Assembly: GCF_042610495.1 (NCBI RefSeq) | Contig: NZ_JBHGAP010000003.1 | Location: 1-64,000 of the forward strand | DNA from: RU20A sp042610495 | GTDB taxonomy: Bacteria > Pseudomonadota > Alphaproteobacteria > Rhizobiales > Rhizobiaceae | Length of the DNA: 64,000 nucleotides | Direction of reading: 5' to 3' | Shown here: in pieces, positions 16,573 to 24,116 of the stretch | How positions within the stretch are numbered: position 1 is the first letter of the stretch | Layout of the letters: each line of letters starts with the position of its first letter | Translations under genes and position numbers: made by a program | The notes under the pieces: model-generated | The model's database searches: none | What the model saw: the letters and a program-made list of their open reading frames with translations, nothing else | What the model was told of the DNA's origin: nothing

Positions 16573-17784
16573 GTGCATGACGTGAAGACCATCCGCGCCA
16601 AGCGCGGCACCAACCAGGAGGGCGCCGGCGCCCACAACAAGCGCGTCATCATCGATGCGCTGCGCATCAACGGACCGCTGTCGCGGGCCGATCTGGCGCG
16701 GGCGACGCGGCTGACCAAGCAGACGGTGTCCAACCTCATCGAAGCGCTGGAACTCGACGGTCTCGTCATGTCGGAAGATGTCGTGCGCAATGGCCGGGGC
16801 CAGCCTTCGACCCCCTATCGCCTGGTGCCGGATGGCGCCTTTGCCATCGGCCTGCAGATCGACCGGCACAGCACCCGCGCGATCGCGGTCGATCTCGTGG
16901 GCAATGTGCTGGCGCGCGCCGAGGCCGCTCTTCCGCCGGATGGTCCGGTCGGCGGCGCACGCGTCATTCTGGGGCTGATAGAGGCGGTGCGAACGGATCT
17001 GCAGGCGTTGCGGCCGCAGTCGGAACGTCGGCTCGCCGGCCTCGGCGTTGCCATGCCCGGTCCCTTCGGGCTCGCTCCGGCCCCCGACGACCCCTGGATG
17101 ATGGGCGCATGGCAGACCTTTCCCCTGCTCGAAACGCTGGCCGCCGGCACGGGTCTCGACGTGGCCCTGCAGAATGACGCGGCCGCCTGCGCCACGGCCG
17201 AACGCATGGTCGGCGCGGCCCATGGCCTGGACGATGCCGTCTGCCTCTATCTCGGCTACGGCATCGGCGCCGGCCTGATCCTCGGTGGAGAGCTCTACAC
17301 CGGCGCGCATGGCAATGCCGGCGAGATCGGCATGGCGCTTTTGTCGGATGGCGGACGCCTGACGCCGCTGGAACACCGGGCCTCCATGGCCTCGCTCTGC
17401 CATGCGCTCGGCCTCGATCCCGCGGCCGGCAACCTGTACGACCTGATCTCGGAGCGGGTCCGCGCCGAGGATCCGGCGCTCTCGGCCTGGATCGCCGCCG
17501 CCGCAGGCGATCTGCGCCTGGCGATCCACCTCATCGAAACGCTGTTCGATCCACAGGCCGTCATCATCTCGGCCGCAGCGCCCGCGGAACTGGCCGAACG
17601 GCTGATCGCCGCCATCGAACCGCTGCTGCCCTCGAACGCGGTGCGCCCGGGCCGCACCACGGCCCGCCTCAAGGCCGGCATGTTCGACCCCTGGGCGGTC
17701 GCCCTCGGCGCCGCCGCCGAACCCATCGGCCGCGCCTTCGAACCCCGCTTTTCCGCCATCCTGAAGGAGGCTGCCGCGCGGTGA
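16573..17784 (+). CDS. ROK-family transcriptional regulator
   Basis: A 403-residue ROK repressor: an N-terminal winged helix-turn-helix (about 20-80, with LSRADLARATRLTKQTVSNL) followed by a sugar-kinase-like ROK domain with LGYGIGAGLILGGELYTG. The usual ROK zinc cluster (CxCxxxGCxE) is absent: after GNAGEIGMALL there is no matching cysteine set, so it is a divergent member. A GTG at 16573 is used because AGAGGG lies 8 nt upstream and no ATG fits. It is divergent from the sugar transporter operon, its likely target; the effector is probably the imported sugar or its phosphate. Confidence 0.87.
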   Translation: MHDVKTIRAKRGTNQEGAGAHNKRVIIDALRINGPLSRADLARATRLTKQTVSNLIEALELDGLVMSEDVVRNGRGQPSTPYRLVPDGAFAIGLQIDRHSTRAIAVDLVGNVLARAEAALPPDGPVGGARVILGLIEAVRTDLQALRPQSERRLAGLGVAMPGPFGLAPAPDDPWMMGAWQTFPLLETLAAGTGLDVALQNDAAACATAERMVGAAHGLDDAVCLYLGYGIGAGLILGGELYTGAHGNAGEIGMALLSDGGRLTPLEHRASMASLCHALGLDPAAGNLYDLISERVRAEDPALSAWIAAAAGDLRLAIHLIETLFDPQAVIISAAAPAELAERLIAAIEPLLPSNAVRPGRTTARLKAGMFDPWAVALGAAAEPIGRAFEPRFSAILKEAAAR

Positions 17785-17800
17785 CGCGGCACCGACCAGA

Positions 17801-18850
17801 TCACTGGGAGGGATTCGTCAGCGCGCTGCAAAGAGCGGGTTGTTGTGTTGCGTCCCGTTCGATGTCAGGTCGGGGTGCCGCGTCCGGCGTGCTGCGGGCC
17901 CAACGGAGGAAGCGGGGGTGTCCGTCGCTGCTATCGGTGGCGATCGTGGTGTTTCTGGAGGCTGTCGGGCCTGCCTTTGTGGCGAGGGAGACGGTGATCG
18001 AGAAGCGGCTTTGGCGGCTGGGGGTGAGCCATCGGGCGAGAGGCTTGTTGGCCGCGGAGGGGGCTCCGGAGAGACGATCGATCAGGGTGGGGTCGATGGC
18101 GGCGCGCGGATTGTTGATGGTCAGAATCGGCTCGATGCGTGCGATCAGCGCCGGCGTGGCGGCGGGCAGCTGGGCGAATTCGCTGACATCGGCGAAGAAC
18201 GTGTTCTTTGGCCGCCATGGGAGACCGGCGCGTGCATATTCAGCAGCTTCGGCGCCGTAAAGCGGCTGGCTCATGTCGTCCGGGTCACGGTAATCGACGA
18301 TCTGTGCCGCCAGCGTCTTTGCATCGGTTTCTCCGATGCCGATGGCGGTGAGGACATCAATGATCATTTCGGGTGGCGCGCCATTGAGGTCCAGCAGCAT
18401 ATCCTGATCGACAATCGTCGCCTGAAGCTCGAAATCGGCCTTCCGGCACGTTCCCGTAACGCCGTCCGGCGTCAGGGACGATTGCCCCTTGACGAGATCG
18501 AGGGCTGCCTGGCGGGCGACGCCGTCTGCCAGAGCCTGTAGGGCAACGGTCTCTTCACGGTTGCGCTCCTGCAGCACGAAAAAGCGTGCCCTTACCGCAA
18601 GGCTGCCGGTCACGGCAACGAAGAGAAGGGCAACGATCAGCACGGAGATCAGCACGAAGCCTTCGCGGGAGGTCTCTTCGGCCGCTGGAGCGTTGTTTGT
18701 TCTGACAGGATCAGATCGGTGCTCCAAGCTCGCTTGTGGAGAGCATGATCTTGTCGATGCCCGTTTCACGCCGGTCGGATGATGCTCGAAGGAATGCGGG
18801 CCGGGATCATGGCCTGAACCTTGCCCCGAGCCCGCTGGAACCGACGTCAT
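17801..18850 (-). CDS. gspK: type II secretion minor pseudopilin GspK
   Basis: A 349-residue GspK. The prepilin cleavage site and hydrophobic helix are EG/FVLISVLIVALLFVAV near residue 64; the glutamate at +5 is missing, as is normal for GspK. The large globular domain contains the VDYRDPDD and NTFFADVSEFAQLP motifs. The ATG overlaps the gspD stop (ATGA), but gives an unusually long 63-residue leader; an internal start (for example a GTG about 80 nt in) cannot be excluded. The last 50 residues look disordered and Pro/Arg-rich. GspK caps the pseudopilus tip with GspI and GspJ. Confidence 0.85.
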   Translation of the reverse strand: MTSVPAGSGQGSGHDPGPHSFEHHPTGVKRASTRSCSPQASLEHRSDPVRTNNAPAAEETSREGFVLISVLIVALLFVAVTGSLAVRARFFVLQERNREETVALQALADGVARQAALDLVKGQSSLTPDGVTGTCRKADFELQATIVDQDMLLDLNGAPPEMIIDVLTAIGIGETDAKTLAAQIVDYRDPDDMSQPLYGAEAAEYARAGLPWRPKNTFFADVSEFAQLPAATPALIARIEPILTINNPRAAIDPTLIDRLSGAPSAANKPLARWLTPSRQSRFSITVSLATKAGPTASRNTTIATDSSDGHPRFLRWARSTPDAAPRPDIERDATQQPALCSALTNPSQ

Positions 18851-20901
18851 TCGGTGATCCGCAACAGATCCCAGGTGTTGGAGGCGGACGTGCTCGGCCG
18901 GTCGATGGTCACCGCGCTCAGCCCGCTACGGAACTCCTCGGTGATCGCCTGGGCATCGTTCTGGTCGCGCATGATCCGGGTGCGGATGAAGATCATCAGC
19001 TCGGTGCGCTTGGCCTGGGTGTTGCGATTGCGGAAGGCGGCGCCGATGACGGGCAGCTTGCCGAGAACCGGGATCGCATCCGTGCTCTTCTGCTGCTGCT
19101 CCTGCACGAGGCCGCCGATGACGATGCTCTGGCCGTCGCCGACCTCGACCGTGGAGGACACCTTGCGCTGGCGGATCGTCGGCGAATTGATGGTCGATGT
19201 CGTGGTGTTGACGACATCGCTGACCTCCTGCTCGATGTCGAGCAGGATATGGCCGTTGGAGCTGATGCGCGGCGTGACGCCGAGGATGACGCCCGTATCC
19301 TTCATCTGGATCGAGGTCGTCGTCGTTCCCGTCGTGCCGGAGGTGGCGCTTTCGGAGATGACGGGCACCTGATCGCCGACCTGCAGCTTGGCGGTGTGGT
19401 TGTCGAGCACCGTCAGCGTCGGCGAGGACAGGACCTTCACCTGCGTGACGGCGGAGAGCGCATTGAGCACGACGCTGAAATTGGCTGAGAGCGCGGAATA
19501 GGTGAAGCCGGCAAGCCCGCTCTGCACCTGGCCGTTCTCGTCATTGGTGAACTTGAAGACATTGCCGGCGCCGATCGAATAGCGCAGGCCGAATTTGAGC
19601 TGGTCGTTGAGTGCCGCTTCGGCGATGACCGCCTCGATCAGCACCTGGCTCGGCATGCGGTCGAGCGAGGAGAGCACGCCGAGGATGCGGTTGTAGTCGC
19701 GCTTGGAGGAGACGATGACCAGCGAATTGTTGGTCTCGTCCGCAACGACGGAAACTTCCGTGCCAAGGCCCGTCGGTTGGCTGGCGACGGCGAGCGCGCT
19801 GCTGGTCTGCTGCGTGTCGCCGCTTTCGGTCTGGCTGCTTTCGACGGCCGCGGTAATGCCGCCACCGCCAAGCGCCCGCTGCAGGACGCTGGCGAGATCC
19901 TTGGCGTTGCGGTTCTGCACCCGGTAAACGAAGGTCTGGCGCGTGCCATAGCTGGCGGCATCGTCGAGACGCGCGATGATGGTGCGGGCGCGGTCGAGAT
20001 AGGCCGGCCGCTGGGCGATCACGAGAATGGCCTTCAGCTCGCGGCTCGGCAGGAACTTCACCATGCCGGCATCGCCGTCGCCGGAGGTGGCTGCGGCAAA
20101 GAGGGTCTGGAGCTGCTTGACGACGATGGTCGGATCGGCGCCGGAATCCAGCGGGAAGAGCGAGGCCGACCTGCCGCGCATCCAGTCCACGTCGAAGAGG
20201 CGGATGGAGGACAGCATGCCCTCGATTTCGGCATTGTTGCCCCTGAGGACGATGATGTTGCGCCGGTCGTCGGTCTGCATCACGCCATCAGGGGAATAGG
20301 CCTTGATGATGTCGGCCATCTGCTTGGCGGCGATGTAGTTCAGCGGCACGATGCGTGCCTGCCGGCCGGCCGAAATGCCCGAGGCATCGGCCTGGCCGAT
20401 CGAGCCCGTACGGATCTGGTCGGTGCCCGAGACGAGGAAGGCGCCGCCCTTCTTCTCGATGCCGTAGCCGCGCTCGTTGAGGATCGTTTCGAAGATATCG
20501 ACAAGCGCCTGCTTGGAGGTCGGACGGGCCGTCTGGATGGTGACGTTGCCGTTGACGCCATCGGCGACCGAGAAGTTGCTTTTCAGGATGTCGGCGAAGA
20601 TGACCTTGGCAACGACGGGGATCGGCGTGTTGACGAGGTTGAGCGTCACCTTGTCGCCCTGCGGCTCGAAATGCGGTTGCGGGGCTTCCGATTGCGGTGT
20701 CAGCAGCGCGATTTCCCGGCGGCTCGCGGCATTCGGTGCGCGGTTTTCCGTGCCGAAGAAGGGCGCGCGGCTCGACTGCGTGGCCTCAAGCCCCGTGCGC
20801 CCGTGGCCCGGCGCCTGATTCTGGCAGGCGCCAAGAAGCGCGGTAGCGAGAAGCACCGCGCCCTTCACACTGCGAAAATGGGGGAAATCGAGCTTGCGCA
20901 A
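18847..20901 (-). CDS. gspD: type II secretion outer-membrane secretin GspD
   Basis: A 684-residue secretin. The N-terminus is a lipoprotein signal with lipobox LLGAC (C26). N-domains follow (about 80-420, including NYIAAKQMADIIKAYSP and the VVADETNNSLVIVSS repeat), then the C-terminal beta-barrel secretin domain with VGDQVPVISES, TGVILGVTPRIS and VEVGDGQSIVIGGLVQEQQ. A Ser/Thr/Gly-rich insertion separates the last N-domains. The lipobox could let it reach the outer membrane without a GspS pilotin, none of which is seen here. It is coupled to gspK by ATGA. Confidence 0.95.
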   Translation of the reverse strand: MRKLDFPHFRSVKGAVLLATALLGACQNQAPGHGRTGLEATQSSRAPFFGTENRAPNAASRREIALLTPQSEAPQPHFEPQGDKVTLNLVNTPIPVVAKVIFADILKSNFSVADGVNGNVTIQTARPTSKQALVDIFETILNERGYGIEKKGGAFLVSGTDQIRTGSIGQADASGISAGRQARIVPLNYIAAKQMADIIKAYSPDGVMQTDDRRNIIVLRGNNAEIEGMLSSIRLFDVDWMRGRSASLFPLDSGADPTIVVKQLQTLFAAATSGDGDAGMVKFLPSRELKAILVIAQRPAYLDRARTIIARLDDAASYGTRQTFVYRVQNRNAKDLASVLQRALGGGGITAAVESSQTESGDTQQTSSALAVASQPTGLGTEVSVVADETNNSLVIVSSKRDYNRILGVLSSLDRMPSQVLIEAVIAEAALNDQLKFGLRYSIGAGNVFKFTNDENGQVQSGLAGFTYSALSANFSVVLNALSAVTQVKVLSSPTLTVLDNHTAKLQVGDQVPVISESATSGTTGTTTTSIQMKDTGVILGVTPRISSNGHILLDIEQEVSDVVNTTTSTINSPTIRQRKVSSTVEVGDGQSIVIGGLVQEQQQKSTDAIPVLGKLPVIGAAFRNRNTQAKRTELMIFIRTRIMRDQNDAQAITEEFRSGLSAVTIDRPSTSASNTWDLLRITE

Positions 20902-21003
20902 TGTCTCTTCTCATGCCGGCCACTGTACCGATCTATGAACAAACATGGTTAACAAGTCATTGACACGACATCCCTATCCGCGCTCTCGCGCAGACATGAA
21001 AGC

Positions 21004-21027
21004 GCCCGCCGGATCTCTCCGGCGGGC
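21004..21027 (-). terminator. hairpin downstream of the copper-oxidase gene
   Basis: A 9-bp GC-rich stem (21004-21012 with 21019-21027) with a 6-nt loop, about 50 nt after the oxidase stop and 100 nt before gspD. The T tract on the minus strand is short and interrupted. It probably separates the oxidase transcript from gspD-K, perhaps only partially. Confidence 0.5.
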
Positions 21028-21079
21028 ATCAGGTCTGTCAGGCATGGCGTCGGCAAATGCTGCCGAACTTTGTCCAGCG

Positions 21080-23842
21080 TCAATACAGCGTCTTCACGTT
21101 CCATTTCTGGTTTGCGGCGCCCGAGCAGGGCCACTGGATGATGACACCGCCGGCTGCCTTGGAGGCCCAGGCGACATCCACGCACTTGCCCGAGAGCGGC
21201 GCCACGATCGAACCCCAGGTGCTGCTCTGGTCGATGGTGAAGACCTGGGCGGGAACGCCCACGCAATCCCATTGCTGGATGCGCGCGCCATCATTCTTGG
21301 ACCCTTCCGACAGATCCATGCAGCGCCCGTTCGTCATGCTGACGAGATTCATGCCACCGTTGACGGCGTTGGTCTTCCAGATCTGGCGGGCATCGGAGGG
21401 ATCGCAGGGCAGCTGCACGAGCTGCTGGCCGTTCTGGTTGACGTCCGATGCGGCCATGCACATGCCGGAGTTCTGGGACACGACCTGGATCACGCGAACC
21501 GGCCGGACGCTCCACTGCTGGTTTGCGCTGCCCGAGCAGGGCCACTGAATGACGCCGCCGCCCTCCGTCTTCAGCCCGTAGGCCACATCCACGCACTTGC
21601 CGGAATGGGCAGCCACGATCGGTGTCCATGCGCCGCTGCGGTCGAAGGTGAAGGACTGGTTCTTCCCACCCCAGCAATCCCATTGATGGATGTTTACGCC
21701 GTTGTTGGTGGAAATGCCGGAGACGTCCATGCAGCGGCCATTGCCGACGTTGATGACGTTGAAGCCGTCCGGCGAGGACTTGACCTTCCACAGCTGGCGG
21801 GCGTCACCCGTGTTGCAGGTGGACTGCACCAGTTGCTGCCCATTCGAGTTGTTGGACGATGCGGCAAGGCACATGCCGGTGTTCTGCGTCACGAGCTGGA
21901 TGATGGTGGCCGAGGCGACAGCATTGCTGCCGCTGGTGCCGGAGTTGGACGTTCCGCCGTTGCCCGTGCCCGTACCCGTACCCGTGCCAGTGCCAGTGCC
22001 AGTGCCGGGGGTTCCGGTGTTGCCACCCGTTCCGGTGCTGCCGGAGGAGGCCGTGGTGGGCTTGGTGTAAGTGCTTGCCTGGATTTCGCAGCTCTTCGTC
22101 ACGCCCGGGGCCGGGTCGCCGAAGGTCGCGTTGTTGCAGGCGACGAGATCGGTCATGGTGCGCGTGATGAAGTTGCCGTTTGCGCCATAACGCACCGTCT
22201 GGGTGCCAACGATCGGGCACTGGTCGTTTTCGTAGCTGCAGAAGGCCCAGCCGGAGGCCGTAATGCCGGTGCCCATGGGCGTCTTCGGCGTCGGCATGTC
22301 GTTCGGCACATTGTAGCCGGTATCGCCGGTCGGGCTCTTCAGGCGGATCAGCTTGCCAACGGAGGGCACGCCATCGGCACCGAAGGCAAAGACCAGGTAA
22401 AGGCCCGGCGTGGCATTGACCGCGTCATTCGGGAACACGACGTCGGCGGATGTGCCATTGGCCGAGAACTGCGCCTCGAAGAAGCGCTGGTCGGTGTTGT
22501 AGCTGTGCGTGGTGACGCCGCTCTTGACGATGGTGACGCGGCTGATCGGCGCGTCTGCGGTGATGCGGAACGTCTGGCCGAGCGAGACAGGCGTTTTCGG
22601 ACCATCGACGATCGAGGGACGGATGGCGGGATTGCCGTTCTTGTCGAGCAAATAGTCCGGCGTGAAGATTTCGATGTCGTGGGCGGCGACCGGGCCGGGT
22701 GCGCCGCCACCGCCGGTCAGCACCCGGCCGTCCTTCATCAGAAGCGCCATCGAGTGGTAGAGGCGGGGCCGGTGCAGCGCCGCATCGAGGCGCCACTGGT
22801 TGTTGTCGGGATTGTAGATCTCGATGCGGTTGGCGACGTTGATCAGCTCGTTGTTGCCCTCAGCGCCGCCGGTCACGGCGATTTCGCCGTTGGCCATGAC
22901 GGTGGCGGTGGCAAAGTGGCGCTTCAGGCGCATCGTCGTGTCGGTGGTCGTCACCGGCTTGGAGGGATCGGCGATCTTTGCGCGCAGATCATAGGTCGTG
23001 GCGAGATTGGAACCGGGATTCTTGTCGAAGTTGTTTCCCGGCGAACCGCCACCGATCTGCATGACACGGCCCGGCCGGAACATGACAGAGGTGGAGCTGG
23101 CGCCCCAGTTCGACCGGGTGATCGATGCGACGTCGCTATAGCCGCCATTGCCCTCGTAGCTCAGGACATAGGTATACTTTCCGGCGATCGAGAAGACGCG
23201 GCCGTTGCCGATCGGGTATTCATGCGGATACCAGAACGGATTGCCCGTGGTCGCGGGATCGCCCTGCTTCTGCGGCGAACCGGCCGTGCCGGGCAGCGTC
23301 TTCCACACACCGGTGCCCGGCGTGTTGATCTCGGCCGTCGAGGACGCGTTTGTCTGGTTTCCGTAGGCCGGCGATCCGCCATCGACGAGCACGCGCCCGT
23401 CCGGCAGGGTGGTCAGCGTCCCGTAGTAGCGGGGGTAGTTGAGCGCCGGGCTCTTGGTCATGCGGGTTGCGGCATAGTCATAGGTTGCCGCGTCGGACGC
23501 GTTGCTGGCTCCGCCGGCGAGAATGAGCTTGCCTGTCGCGGGATCAAGGACGCCGCCGACGCAGAAGGAGTTGAAATCGACGCCGTTTGGCAGCTGGATG
23601 CGCGCTTCCGGCCCCGTGCCCTTGGAAGGATCCCAGATCACGTAGTCCCAGCCGCCCTGATTGTCCTGGGGCGTGGTACCGAACGTCATGATGCGACCAT
23701 CCGGCGTCAGCGCGGCGTGCACGGGGATCGACCCCCAGTTGATCACATCGGAAACCGTGCCGGCCTGCGCAACCCCGCCCAGGGGAAGCAGAAAGGCGGC
23801 AGATGCGGCAAGACGCCGTAAGTCCATTGCGCGTAACGTCAT
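21080..23842 (-). CDS. secreted copper-radical oxidase (galactose/glyoxal oxidase type) with two ricin-type lectin domains
   Basis: A 920-residue exported protein: signal peptide (1-27, cleavage after AQA), kelch beta-propeller oxidase domain (about 30-500) ending in a DUF1929-like C-terminal domain, a Gly-Thr repeat linker (about 605-640), then two ricin B beta-trefoils (about 647-779 and 783-920) with QxW motifs. All copper and cofactor residues of the glyoxal/galactose oxidase family can be matched: C94 (FCVGG) and Y140 (PRYYGT) for the Tyr-Cys crosslink, Y362-H363 (RLYHS) and H446 (TTHSYNT). The family oxidises primary alcohols or aldehydes with O2, making H2O2. The lectin domains would bind polysaccharide. 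Position between gspD and the rest of a secretion system suggests it is the cargo. A GAGGG site supports the ATG at 23842. Confidence 0.88.
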   Translation of the reverse strand: MTLRAMDLRRLAASAAFLLPLGGVAQAGTVSDVINWGSIPVHAALTPDGRIMTFGTTPQDNQGGWDYVIWDPSKGTGPEARIQLPNGVDFNSFCVGGVLDPATGKLILAGGASNASDAATYDYAATRMTKSPALNYPRYYGTLTTLPDGRVLVDGGSPAYGNQTNASSTAEINTPGTGVWKTLPGTAGSPQKQGDPATTGNPFWYPHEYPIGNGRVFSIAGKYTYVLSYEGNGGYSDVASITRSNWGASSTSVMFRPGRVMQIGGGSPGNNFDKNPGSNLATTYDLRAKIADPSKPVTTTDTTMRLKRHFATATVMANGEIAVTGGAEGNNELINVANRIEIYNPDNNQWRLDAALHRPRLYHSMALLMKDGRVLTGGGGAPGPVAAHDIEIFTPDYLLDKNGNPAIRPSIVDGPKTPVSLGQTFRITADAPISRVTIVKSGVTTHSYNTDQRFFEAQFSANGTSADVVFPNDAVNATPGLYLVFAFGADGVPSVGKLIRLKSPTGDTGYNVPNDMPTPKTPMGTGITASGWAFCSYENDQCPIVGTQTVRYGANGNFITRTMTDLVACNNATFGDPAPGVTKSCEIQASTYTKPTTASSGSTGTGGNTGTPGTGTGTGTGTGTGTGNGGTSNSGTSGSNAVASATIIQLVTQNTGMCLAASSNNSNGQQLVQSTCNTGDARQLWKVKSSPDGFNVINVGNGRCMDVSGISTNNGVNIHQWDCWGGKNQSFTFDRSGAWTPIVAAHSGKCVDVAYGLKTEGGGVIQWPCSGSANQQWSVRPVRVIQVVSQNSGMCMAASDVNQNGQQLVQLPCDPSDARQIWKTNAVNGGMNLVSMTNGRCMDLSEGSKNDGARIQQWDCVGVPAQVFTIDQSSTWGSIVAPLSGKCVDVAWASKAAGGVIIQWPCSGAANQKWNVKTLY
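21961..22008. repeat. hexanucleotide-type repeat encoding a Gly-Thr linker
   Basis: About eight imperfect 6-bp units (GTACCC/GTGCCA/GTGCCC on the plus strand) encode alternating Gly-Thr between the oxidase and lectin domains. Unit length preserves the frame, so copy number can vary without breaking the protein. Confidence 0.8.
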
Positions 23843-23881
23843 GAAACCCTCATTCGATCAAAAACTGATTTGTCCCGGAGG

Positions 23882-23909
23882 CTTCCCGACGAGTGTTTCG
23901 ATCGGGAAG
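23882..23909 (-). other. possible structured 5' leader of the oxidase mRNA
   Basis: An 8-bp inverted repeat, CTTCCCGA (23882-23889) and TCGGGAAG (23902-23909), lies 40-67 nt upstream of the oxidase start codon. It could be an mRNA hairpin or a protein-binding site. The remaining 23910-24116 stretch is AT-richer, contains the probable divergent promoters, and shows no other gene. Confidence 0.35.
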
Positions 23910-24116
23910 GCGCGGGAGGTAGTGCATTGAAATCGACTGACGGCACTCTTAGACGACGCTGATAAATGATCGATTACTTCCTGGGTTAAGTTGATATTAA
24001 TGTTAATCTTTTAGGATCTTGCGATAGTTTCGGGAACGTTGAAAACCGCCTGTGTCGGGACGACAAAACCCGGTCCGGGTGCTTCACGCCGACAGAGGGT
24101 GGGTGACGACAAGCCG

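Noticed and set aside
20945..23821. 958-codon open frame on the plus strand opposite the copper oxidase
   Set aside because: The minus-strand frame has signal peptide, kelch and lectin domains and all ligand residues. The plus-strand translation is low-information.
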